From Thermococcus sp. M39 (GTDB lineage: Archaea > Methanobacteriota_B > Thermococci > Thermococcales > Thermococcaceae), in the NCBI RefSeq assembly GCF_012027325.1, contig NZ_SNUG01000011.1:1-33230 (forward strand): a stretch of DNA of 33,230 nt. The letters run 5' to 3'. A program made the position numbers and the translations under genes. Of the stretch, positions 1 through 5,979 are shown piece by piece (the first letter of the stretch is position 1; every line of letters begins with the position of its first letter). The notes below the pieces were generated by a model. The model saw only the letters and a list, made by a program, of their open reading frames with translations, was not told the DNA's origin and searched no databases.

Positions 1-90
1 CGTTTCGACCCCGGAAGTTAAGCCCGCCAGCGATCCCGGGTGTACTGCCCTCCGAGAGGGGGCGGGAAACCGGGGACGCCGCCGGCCACT
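1..90 (+). rRNA. rrf: 5S ribosomal RNA, 3' part
   Basis: The first 90 bases match the 3' three quarters of an archaeal 5S rRNA, including the conserved GGAAGTTAAGCCCGCCAGCG stretch and the strong helix CTGCCCTCCGAGAGGGGGCGG. The sequence ends GCCGGCCACT, which should pair with the missing 5' end. The 5' part lies outside the window. tRNA-Asp starts six bases later, the linked 5S-tRNA-Asp arrangement I recall for Thermococcales, so both are probably cut from one transcript. Confidence 0.93.
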
Positions 91-96
91 CAAAGC

Positions 97-174
97 GCCC
101 GGGTGGTGTAGCCCGGCCCATCATGCGGGACTGTCACTCCCGCGACTCGGGTTCAAATCCCGACCCGGGCGCCA
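97..174 (+). tRNA. tRNA-Asp (anticodon GTC)
   Basis: The acceptor stem GCCCGGG (97-103) pairs with CCCGGGC (164-170), followed by discriminator G171 and an encoded CCA. The anticodon stem CGGGA/TCCCG (126-130/138-142) encloses the loop CTGTCAC with anticodon GTC at 133-135. The T arm carries TTCAAAT. It is probably co-transcribed with the 5S rRNA just upstream. Confidence 0.97.
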
Positions 175-273
175 AACAAACTTTTCTACACCAAAGCTTT
201 GAAGAAATGTAAAACTAGGATACTAGCCTACCACCTTTGATAAACTTTTTACTAGAGCTAACCAACAGTAAAG

Positions 274-283
274 CTTATAAAAT
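274..283 (+). promoter_or_regulatory. TATA box for tRNA-Lys
   Basis: CTTATAAAAT lies about 28 bases upstream of the mature tRNA-Lys 5' end, in otherwise A+T-rich spacer. This is normal spacing for an archaeal TBP/TFB promoter. Confidence 0.65.
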
Positions 284-306
284 GACATTAGCTTATCCCT
301 AAGCGA

Positions 307-384
307 GGGCCGGTAGCTCAGCCTGGTCAGAGCACCGGGCTTTTAACCCGGTGGTCGCGGGTTCGAATCCCGCCCGGCCCGCCA
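307..384 (+). tRNA. tRNA-Lys (anticodon TTT)
   Basis: Acceptor GGGCCGG (307-313) pairs with CCGGCCC (374-380), then discriminator G381 and an encoded CCA. The anticodon stem CCGGG/CCCGG (335-339/347-351) encloses CTTTTAA, anticodon TTT at 342-344. D and T arms (GGTTCGAATCC) are canonical. No intron. Confidence 0.97.
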
Positions 385-481
385 TCAGTCCTTGCTTGCG
401 CAAGCGCCGCTTTTACTTTGTTCAAGCGTCCTGTCGAAAACATATAAACTCATTCTTGCCAATCCTAAGAGTCAGAACTTT

Positions 482-541
482 TTGATCAAACTTTTCGCTA
501 GAAGAGTTTGCTTGGTCAAGCTTTGCGCCAGCAAAGGTTGT
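482..541 (+). repeat. Two tandem 30-bp palindromic repeat units
   Basis: Units 482-511 and 512-541 align without gaps with about eight differences. Each folds into a 10-bp hairpin with a four-base loop: CAAACTTTTC-gcta-GAAGAGTTTG at 487-510, and CAAGCTTTGC-gcca-GCAAAGGTTG at 517-540. One difference is compensatory (T495-A502 becomes G525-C532), so the hairpin rather than the primary sequence appears conserved. The repeat sits between tRNA-Lys and the 3' end of the minus-strand gene at 582-839, so it may act as a terminator or RNA stabiliser for that gene, or be a dispersed repeat. Function is inferred only. Confidence 0.6.
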
Positions 542-581
542 TCACTGGCATGAAATTTGCTTTCTTATCCCTTGCAGAGTC

Positions 582-839
582 TCACTTTTTCTCGTTCCAG
601 TCTTCAATAATGTGAGTCTGCCTCATCTTGTCAGCGAAATTCCAGAACTTCGGGACGACCATCAATGCAATGCCTATTGCGAACACTATTACCGCGATAA
701 CCGCGGCCACAATGCCGCCACTGCTGAAGGCCCAGAAAGTCATCACAAAGGGTGCAAGTATGACTCCTAATACAGCGGCGCCAACAATCAGCATCAGGAT
801 CTTGTAGCCATATCTCTCCATAAAGAGGGCGAAGTCCAT
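582..839 (-). CDS. Small two-helix membrane protein, unknown function
   Basis: The 85-residue protein has two hydrophobic segments, roughly residues 13-36 and 41-62, joined by a short FSSGG turn. A charged tail follows (KFWNFADKMRQTHIIEDWNEKK), expected in the cytoplasm. A purine-rich GGGGGTCTC motif precedes the ATG, and a TATA-like AATTTATATTTTT lies about 30-40 bases upstream on the minus strand. It stands alone between tRNA-Lys and tRNA-Gln. I do not recognise the family; it reads as a real, lineage-specific integral membrane protein. Confidence 0.7.
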   Translation of the reverse strand: MDFALFMERYGYKILMLIVGAAVLGVILAPFVMTFWAFSSGGIVAAVIAVIVFAIGIALMVVPKFWNFADKMRQTHIIEDWNEKK

Positions 840-952
840 TGAGACCCCCAGTAGTGATTACACGGGAGAAAAATATAAATTTTTGCTTTTGCATAAATTC
901 AGGGGGCGTATGAAGGGCATGAAAAAACCTAAAGAGGGAAAGGAAGGGGTAA

Positions 953-963
953 AATTTAAAAAC
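953..963 (+). promoter_or_regulatory. TATA box for tRNA-Gln
   Basis: AATTTAAAAAC lies about 30 bases upstream of the mature tRNA-Gln 5' end, consistent with a dedicated archaeal promoter for this single tRNA gene. Confidence 0.55.
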
Positions 964-990
964 CTTCATCGTGTGAATGTTCATGGGTAC

Positions 991-1066
991 AGCCCCGTGG
1001 TGTAGCGGCCAAGCATGCGGGACTCTGGATCCCGCGACCGGGGTTCGAATCCCCGCGGGGCTACCA
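991..1066 (+). tRNA. tRNA-Gln (anticodon CTG)
   Basis: Acceptor AGCCCCG (991-997) pairs with CGGGGCT (1056-1062), then discriminator A1063 and an encoded CCA. The anticodon stem CGGGA/TCCCG (1018-1022/1030-1034) encloses CTCTGGA with CTG at 1025-1027, reading CAG codons. It is a single gene with its own promoter. Confidence 0.96.
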
Positions 1067-1437
1067 TCAACCCGGGCTCCAGATGTTCCTAATCCCATTT
1101 CTTGTTACGTTTAATTGTGGGCATTCGAACCATTGTAATTTTTGTATGTCTATTTGCAATACATGGCTACGTAAGTTGATGACTGAATTTTAGTTTAATA
1201 ATTGCTCATCTAAATTGAATCATTATGCCGATTATGGACAGCATTTATTAAACATTGGAAATTTTTCAAAAAATAAAAAACTTTCTAAAACACTTTGTTT
1301 GGGAAACAAAGGATTATCAACTAATAAAAACACCGTAGACTTTTTTTAGCCAAATTACAGCACAAAATTTCTGATTTTTCGAAAATTAAACTTTTTAGGA
1401 AGGTATTTATAGTATGAGAGAGCAGTAATACTATAAG
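1067..1437. other. A+T-rich gene-free spacer
   Basis: I see no convincing gene in these 370 bases. It contains a perfect 8-bp inverted repeat, CTTTGTTT-ggg-AAACAAAG, at 1293-1311, and at its right end the promoter and operator-like palindrome of the regulator pair that follows. Minus-strand open frames across it lack start signals and run into the regulator gene. Confidence 0.6.
1404..1434 (+). promoter_or_regulatory. TATA box and overlapping inverted repeat before the regulator pair
   Basis: ATTTATAG at 1405-1412 is a TATA-like box about 35-40 bases before the ATG at 1447. A perfect 7-bp inverted repeat, ATAGTAT (1409-1415) and ATACTAT (1428-1434), with arm centres 19 bases apart, begins inside the TATA box and ends near the expected transcription start. 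This fits an operator bound by a winged-helix dimer over about two helical turns; autoregulation by the downstream gene is inferred. Confidence 0.5.
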
Positions 1438-1446
1438 GTGAGTAAT

Positions 1447-1656
1447 ATGAAGCAAAATCTTAGAGAGGATATTATCGGTATTCTGCGTAGGGAAGGTTAT
1501 TCTACTGTTGCTATTCTTACTAGGAAGCTTAATGAGAGGGGGATTGACTGTACGAGACAAAAAGTTGAGAGAGTGCTTAGGGACCTCATCAAAGAAAACG
1601 TGATAGAGGTGTATTATATTAACGCCAATCATCGACGGCATTATCGATTAAGGTGA
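1447..1656 (+). CDS. Small winged-helix DNA-binding protein
   Basis: About 69 residues forming one winged-helix domain: helices in NLREDIIGILRREG and VAILTRKLNERGI, a recognition-type helix TRQKVERVLRDLIKENV, then a short wing with YYINANHRRHYRLR. The ATG at 1447 is preferred over GTG at 1438 because GGTGA (1437-1441) then sits five bases upstream as the ribosome-binding site. It is followed closely by a second regulator and then the surface-protein cluster, so it probably controls that cluster. The exact family is not identified. Confidence 0.7.
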   Translation: MKQNLREDIIGILRREGYSTVAILTRKLNERGIDCTRQKVERVLRDLIKENVIEVYYINANHRRHYRLR

Positions 1657-1661
1657 TGCCA

Positions 1662-2108
1662 ATGACCACCTCTGCCATGATTCTAGGGAATGATAGGAGA
1701 ATGTTAATCATCGAATACCTCCAAAAGTGCAACGGAAAAGCGGAGCTTAGGGAGCTTGTACAATACATTGCAGAAAAAGAAGGGAATACAGACAGAAAGC
1801 ACAGGAAAAGCGTTTATGTAAGCCTAATACAAACCCACATTCCAAAGATGGAGAGAGAGGGGATAATAGAATTTAAGCATGGAACTATTAAGCTCATCCA
1901 GATTCCTGAAAATGTTGATGTCTACATGGAGATTGTAAATAAAAACGACATAAGATGGGCAAGTGTTTACAGTATACTCGCACTTAGCTCAGCAGCTATG
2001 AGCTATTATGTTCAGAGCTGGGAGGGATTTATTATTTCAACAGTATTTTTGGCGTTGTCCCTTATTCAAAGGATGAAGGAGAAAAGGATTGTGAAAAGGG
2101 AAAAGTAA
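1662..2108 (+). CDS. Winged-helix regulator with two C-terminal membrane helices (DUF7344-like)
   Basis: The 148-residue protein has an N-terminal winged-helix domain (GNDRRMLIIEYLQKCNGKAE, then ELVQYIAEKE, HRKSVYVSLIQTHIPKMEREG), like the DUF7344 regulators I recall from archaea. Two C-terminal hydrophobic segments follow (WASVYSILALSSAAMSYYV and GFIISTVFLALSLI) and a basic tail. It is thus a membrane-tethered DNA-binding protein, suited to sensing envelope state. The ATG at 1662 is chosen because GGTG at 1652-1655 is correctly spaced; GTG 1653 and ATG 1656 are alternatives that overlap the upstream stop. It lies directly before the fibre genes. Family name moderately sure; topology clear. 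Confidence 0.7.
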   Translation: MTTSAMILGNDRRMLIIEYLQKCNGKAELRELVQYIAEKEGNTDRKHRKSVYVSLIQTHIPKMEREGIIEFKHGTIKLIQIPENVDVYMEIVNKNDIRWASVYSILALSSAAMSYYVQSWEGFIISTVFLALSLIQRMKEKRIVKREK

Positions 2109-2139
2109 TTACCGATTACCCTTTTGAATATTCTAATTA

Positions 2140-2148
2140 CCTATATAC
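2140..2148 (+). promoter_or_regulatory. TATA box for the surface-protein cluster
   Basis: CCTATATAC lies about 60-65 bases upstream of the ribosome-binding site GGAG (2204-2207). It implies a transcription start near 2170 and a leader of some 45 bases, separate from the regulator pair's promoter. Confidence 0.45.
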
Positions 2149-2216
2149 AACAATTGCAAAGATTCTCTTTGAAGTCCCTATTTAAGGGGGCTCCGAAAAA
2201 CAAGGAGATGAAAAAA

Positions 2217-2810
2217 GTGAAAAAGTTAGCACTTGGAATTTTCGGCCTTTTAGTGGCCTTTGGTCTCGTGCTCGGTGCGGGGGCCAATTTTAGTGATTAC
2301 AATGCAAGCAGAAGCGTCCACTGGCACATTGTCCCGGACGATGACGAGCTAATTGATTTAACACCACTGCAACCTTATGCATACATAGATAACGTAACCG
2401 GCGTTCTAGTAATTGACTTCTCAGTCAATAATCCAAACTATCCAGGATATGGAAACGGAATAAGCCCAGCAAGTGAGTACAACTTTGATGAAGTCTTTGA
2501 AGTAAGCAACGACCTTTGGGAGAACGTGACCATAGTTGTTAGGATAACCTCAAACAGTACCAATGTAGAGTTCTACGGACATGAGGGAGACGTATACGAA
2601 GTCGCAAACGGAACCATAGCCAGCTCATCAGATACAGCAGATGAGGACGTTTGTTTCGTAGTTGCACCAGGAGATGCGGTTAAGATTGGTCTTGACTTAA
2701 GCGCAGATGGCGACAGTCCAGGAGATATATGGAACGTTGCTATGAGTATAAAAGCTTACAGACTTGGCACAGAACCAACCGCTTTGGTTGGCAAGTGCGG
2801 ACAGCCGTGA
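2217..2810 (+). CDS. DUF1102-like secreted protein 1 (TasA-like fibre subunit candidate)
   Basis: The protein (about 197 residues) starts with KK, a hydrophobic segment and GAGANF, a short signal sequence with a processing motif shared with the next gene. The GTG at 2217 is chosen because GGAG is nine bases upstream, which gives an N-terminus matching the paralogue; ATG 2208 abuts the GGAG and is less likely. The mature part is beta-rich, with DDDELIDLTPLQPYA, then NNPNYPGYGNGISP and VSNDLWENV, and has several N-glycosylation sequons (NAS, NVT, NST, NGT) and two cysteines near the C-terminus. I recall archaeal bundling-pilus and TasA-type subunits with this layout and a linked SipW-like peptidase. 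The fibre role is inferred. Confidence 0.75.
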   Translation: MKKLALGIFGLLVAFGLVLGAGANFSDYNASRSVHWHIVPDDDELIDLTPLQPYAYIDNVTGVLVIDFSVNNPNYPGYGNGISPASEYNFDEVFEVSNDLWENVTIVVRITSNSTNVEFYGHEGDVYEVANGTIASSSDTADEDVCFVVAPGDAVKIGLDLSADGDSPGDIWNVAMSIKAYRLGTEPTALVGKCGQP

Positions 2811-2826
2811 TTAGGAGGTATAAAAA

Positions 2827-3363
2827 ATGAATAAACTTATCGGTTTGGCCCTACTTTTAGTGGGGATGATGTTAGCGGTTGGCGCCGGAGCCAACTTTAG
2901 GTATTATGAAGCAGACAGGGACATTATAGTTGCCATCGTTGCAGATGACAATGAACTAATTGACTTAACACCAGTACAGCCCTACGCACGCCTAAGCAAT
3001 GGGAAATTGTACATTGATATCAGCGAATATAATCCAAACAAACCAGAGTGGGGTGGACTTGGACTCAGCCCGAACACAACCTATGTCTTTGAAGAAATGT
3101 TTAATGTTAGCAACGACCTTTGGGAAAACAACCAAACGGATTTCCCAATTTGTGTAACCCTTAGTGTTTCAGGTTCGTATGATGTCAAAATATTTGCAGG
3201 CAACTACACTAGTCCAACTGCAGGTCCAGCTGCTTCAATAACGTTTACGGTATACCACGGAAGCCCAGTCCCAATTGGATTTGTATTCAACAACACAAAC
3301 ATGTCACCAGGAAGCTACCAGACACAACTTCAAATACACGCAATTGCAGGCGCATGTACATGA
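2827..3363 (+). CDS. DUF1102-like secreted protein 2 (tandem paralogue)
   Basis: This 178-residue protein is a clear tandem paralogue of the upstream gene. It shares GAGANF after the signal segment, then DDNELIDLTPVQPYA, YNPNKPEWGGLGLSP and VSNDLWENN. It has sequons NTT, NVS, NQT and NYT, and cysteines in FPICVT and at the C-terminus (AGACT). GGAGGT at 2815-2820 is a strong ribosome-binding site. It is probably secreted, processed by the signal peptidase encoded downstream and assembled with its paralogue. The hairpins after the stop codon suggest it is the last highly expressed gene of the first transcript segment. Confidence 0.75.
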   Translation: MNKLIGLALLLVGMMLAVGAGANFRYYEADRDIIVAIVADDNELIDLTPVQPYARLSNGKLYIDISEYNPNKPEWGGLGLSPNTTYVFEEMFNVSNDLWENNQTDFPICVTLSVSGSYDVKIFAGNYTSPTAGPAASITFTVYHGSPVPIGFVFNNTNMSPGSYQTQLQIHAIAGACT

Positions 3364-3369
3364 TGTGAA

Positions 3370-3420
3370 AAATCTGAAGATTTATTGAGAGCATTTGCTC
3401 TCAAATATTTTAGTTTTTTG
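3370..3420 (+). terminator. Double hairpin plus T-rich tract between fibre genes 2 and 3
   Basis: Seven bases after the stop of gene 2 comes AAATC-tgaa-GATTT (3370-3383). A perfect 8-bp hairpin follows, TTGAGAGC-attt-GCTCTCAA (3385-3404), then the T-rich stretch TATTTTAGTTTTTTG. This looks like a terminator or processing site that would leave genes 1 and 2 at a higher level than the genes after it. No second TATA box is obvious before 3438, so read-through is likely partial. Confidence 0.6.
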
Positions 3421-3437
3421 TTTGTGAGGCGATAAAA

Positions 3438-3935
3438 GTGATCAGTAAGGGAATAATATTATCTGTAGCAGTAATTTTCGTATTGTTCTTCTCAATTAGC
3501 ATTAACAAGCCAATCCCTATTTCCTATGCTCTTGAAAACGATAATGGCACATTTACTATTGAGACGCCACTCCCACCATATGCTTTTCTTTATCATGGGG
3601 GAAATTTGACAATTGATATTAGCGAGGACAATCCATTCTACCCGGGATACGGGGAAGGATTATCGAGAGATGCAATCTACAAGTTTGATGACGTTATGAA
3701 GGTAGAGAACAATGTGACCCAGACAGGAGCATCAGTCATTTGCGTAATTATTACTTCACAAATGGATGGTTTGAAGTTTTACTACTCAAACACAACACCC
3801 GAAGACAGCATTAGCTTTACATTAGGCGAATATGAGTCAGTGAACGTTGGTATCTACATCAACACCACAAATTATGCCCTTGGCGAAGTTTCTGGGAGCT
3901 TTAAGATACAAGCTTATGAAGGTGCATGTGGATGA
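3438..3935 (+). CDS. DUF1102-like protein 3, membrane-anchored variant
   Basis: The 165-residue protein has one N-terminal hydrophobic helix (IILSVAVIFVLFFSISI) and a beta-rich domain similar to the two upstream paralogues (PPYAFL, NLTIDISEDNPFYPGYGEG, YKFDDVMKVEN). It lacks the GAGANF motif; NKPIPISYA follows the helix instead. It ends with YEGACG, like the AGACT end of gene 2. The GTG start at 3438 is preceded by GAGGCGAT. Its stop overlaps the start of the signal peptidase gene (ATGA). It may be an unprocessed, membrane-held base or cap subunit; this is inference. Confidence 0.7.
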   Translation: MISKGIILSVAVIFVLFFSISINKPIPISYALENDNGTFTIETPLPPYAFLYHGGNLTIDISEDNPFYPGYGEGLSRDAIYKFDDVMKVENNVTQTGASVICVIITSQMDGLKFYYSNTTPEDSISFTLGEYESVNVGIYINTTNYALGEVSGSFKIQAYEGACG

Positions 3936-4999
3936 GGCTTCTAGAACTTCTTTTTACCTTTGTTATTGGTTTAGTTCTGATCACATCAATAGCAGGATTT
4001 ATTCTTGATAGACCTATCTTGATATCTTATGTTTATTCCGATAGTATGAGTCCAACATTAGAGAAAGGGGACTTATTCTTCATAAATCCCCTCTCAAAGG
4101 GCGATGTTAATGATATCATTGTTTTTAAAATGAACAATGAGTGGACAGTTCACAGAATCTATGTGAAAGATTTCGATGGATACATAACAAAAGGAGACAA
4201 CAATGTCGCAACTGACCAGCAAGAAGGCAAAAATCCAAAGATAACAAAGGATGCAGTAATAGGCAAAGTTATAACAATTGGAGGAGAACCCCTAAAAATA
4301 CCAAGAGCAGGAGATTACATAAGCAGCCTTTCTAAAAAAGGTTCAAACCTGTATGTTGCAATAGCATTTTTAGTTATAGGGGCAATCCTCTTAACAACCA
4401 GCAGTGAAGAGAGAAAAAGGAAAAAGAAAAGAAGAAAGTACATAAGAGTAAAATTTAAGACACTTTATGCAGTAACTGCTTCTCTAACAGTGGCAGTTTT
4501 GATCCTTTCGATGATGCTCTCATGGGGAACTTTAACTTTCAGCTATTCCTCAACCCTAGCTAGTGGTCAAAGAGAAGGCTGGTATTTGCCAGGCTCTATG
4601 TTTGAAGAAGAGCTGACATTAAAAAATAGGGCAATTTACCCATTCCTGTACTTTATTGAGCCCCAAGGAGATAGGATCGAAATTTTGAGCGAGAAGTCCT
4701 TTAAAATATCTGGAGGCAACGAAAAAAAGATAAAAGTTCAGGTAAGCGTTCCGGAAGATACAAGAGTCTACGGAGAAAAGATTAATGTCTATGCATATTT
4801 GCCAATCTTGCCTGAAAGAATCATAACAGAACTTTACTACAAAAGCCCGTACTTGCCATTCATTGCATACATCGCAGAAGCATCGTTCTTCTTAACACTC
4901 CTTTACTTTGCGGTGGGAGCTGGAAGCGAAGACATAATCAAGTATAGAGTTCACCGCTCAAAGATTTTTGACAAACTTAGGGAGAGTGTTGGATTATGA
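3932..4999 (+). CDS. SipW-type signal peptidase I fused to an extra membrane-flanked domain
   Basis: In this 355-residue protein an N-terminal membrane helix precedes the S26B signature: SDSMSPTLEKGD with catalytic Ser38, then WTVHRIY with His74 replacing the bacterial Lys, and TKGDNN with Asp89. This Ser-His form is the ER/SipW type. Two more membrane helices (about 140-157 and 177-198, with a very basic linker EERKRKKKRRKY between) lead to a beta-rich, probably external domain (about 200-300) and a final helix near 310-325. Ordinary archaeal signal peptidases end near the first 160 residues. ATG 3932 forms an ATGA overlap with the upstream stop. It probably processes the DUF1102-like subunits. 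Confidence 0.88.
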   Translation: MRLLELLFTFVIGLVLITSIAGFILDRPILISYVYSDSMSPTLEKGDLFFINPLSKGDVNDIIVFKMNNEWTVHRIYVKDFDGYITKGDNNVATDQQEGKNPKITKDAVIGKVITIGGEPLKIPRAGDYISSLSKKGSNLYVAIAFLVIGAILLTTSSEERKRKKKRRKYIRVKFKTLYAVTASLTVAVLILSMMLSWGTLTFSYSSTLASGQREGWYLPGSMFEEELTLKNRAIYPFLYFIEPQGDRIEILSEKSFKISGGNEKKIKVQVSVPEDTRVYGEKINVYAYLPILPERIITELYYKSPYLPFIAYIAEASFFLTLLYFAVGAGSEDIIKYRVHRSKIFDKLRESVGL

Positions 5000-5925
5000 A
5001 ATGGACTGCAGTGTTTTTAATATTGCTAGCGAGTTCTATGATACTCATTGGCTCCAGCGGAAATTTCAGAAATTATGAAAGCCAAAGAGGCGTGTGGGTA
5101 AACATTGCCCAAGGAAATGAGTCATACATTGCTTACTTCTGTACTGTAAGTGGATATTCAAATGTCGTGACAGTTGAGCAAGGGGAATCCTTAAGCTTTG
5201 ATGCCTTAACCATAAAAAATCAGCTTGGAGAAACATTGGAAGCATGGATTGAAGGAGATTACTCAGGCCTACCTTCTGGAGTAAACGTTAACCTTGAAAG
5301 TGGGTCGGTTATTCTGTTTGACCTAGAGGAATATTCCTTTGAAGGAAATGTAAGTGCAGCTAGTGATGTACCAGTAGGGAGCTACGAGGTTCCAATTATG
5401 CTTTATGGGGATTGGGATAATGGAGATGCTGAGATAAGCGTCTGCCCATTGAAAATTAATGTGATTGAGCCCCGAGTGGTGCTAACAAAAATTCTCATAA
5501 GTGGGAACACAACTGTGCCAATAAAAACAAACCAAAGCTGGACTATGAGAATAGAAATAACCAACCACGGTCCAGAGGAAGAATTTACAATTAAAGACGT
5601 CATTCCAGCAGAATTTGAAGTTGACTTAAACCAAACTTCAGCAACAGACGGGAACTATACCTTTGTGAAGCAAGGAGGAGGAAATATGGGCTCCATTCAC
5701 ATGACATGGGTAGTAACTGTCGGGCAAGGTGAAAGTGAACACATTGACATAACGATTTATACAAAACTCAATCCTGCAGGACAACAAGAATTCACTGAAC
5801 CAGGTTTCTATAATTTGAATGATGGTGCAGAACTTGTTGGATATGACATAAAGACACCAGCAATTGTTGTGGAGGCAGTTGAAGATGAAGACGACCAGTG
5901 TTGCCATAACTGTAACTGTGGTTAG
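4996..5925 (+). CDS. Large secreted DUF1102-like protein with Ig-like domain and cysteine tail
   Basis: The 309-residue protein starts with a signal segment and GSSGNFRNYESQRGVWV, aligning with GAGANFRYYEADRDIIV of gene 2, so it probably uses the same peptidase. Two beta-sandwich regions follow, one near 55-150 and one near 165-275. The second resembles a DUF11/CARDB-type adhesive repeat (RIEITNHGPEEEFTIKDVIP). The protein ends in an acidic cysteine cluster, EDEDDQCCHNCNCG. It overlaps the signal peptidase gene by ATGA, suggesting translational coupling. It could be a tip adhesin or minor fibre subunit; the tail could bind metal or form disulfides. Confidence 0.72.
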   Translation: MKWTAVFLILLASSMILIGSSGNFRNYESQRGVWVNIAQGNESYIAYFCTVSGYSNVVTVEQGESLSFDALTIKNQLGETLEAWIEGDYSGLPSGVNVNLESGSVILFDLEEYSFEGNVSAASDVPVGSYEVPIMLYGDWDNGDAEISVCPLKINVIEPRVVLTKILISGNTTVPIKTNQSWTMRIEITNHGPEEEFTIKDVIPAEFEVDLNQTSATDGNYTFVKQGGGNMGSIHMTWVVTVGQGESEHIDITIYTKLNPAGQQEFTEPGFYNLNDGAELVGYDIKTPAIVVEAVEDEDDQCCHNCNCG

Positions 5926-5979
5926 TGCCTTCCATTTTTTCATTTTTTTGAACTAATTATTGAAATGGAGGTTTCAAAG

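Noticed and set aside
97-1066. Integration site at a tRNA gene
   Set aside because: I found no second copy of any tRNA 3' end and no integrase gene in the window.
631-1098. Minus-strand open frame covering tRNA-Gln
   Set aside because: It spans a clear tRNA gene and the opposite frame of the small membrane protein.
1321-1641. Minus-strand open frame across the first winged-helix gene
   Set aside because: It reads through the promoter and coding sequence of the regulator; low-complexity and no ribosome-binding site.
2124-2216. Upstream start of the first DUF1102-like gene at 2124
   Set aside because: The extra residues would precede the signal segment, the start would lie at the promoter, and the paralogue begins right before its hydrophobic segment.
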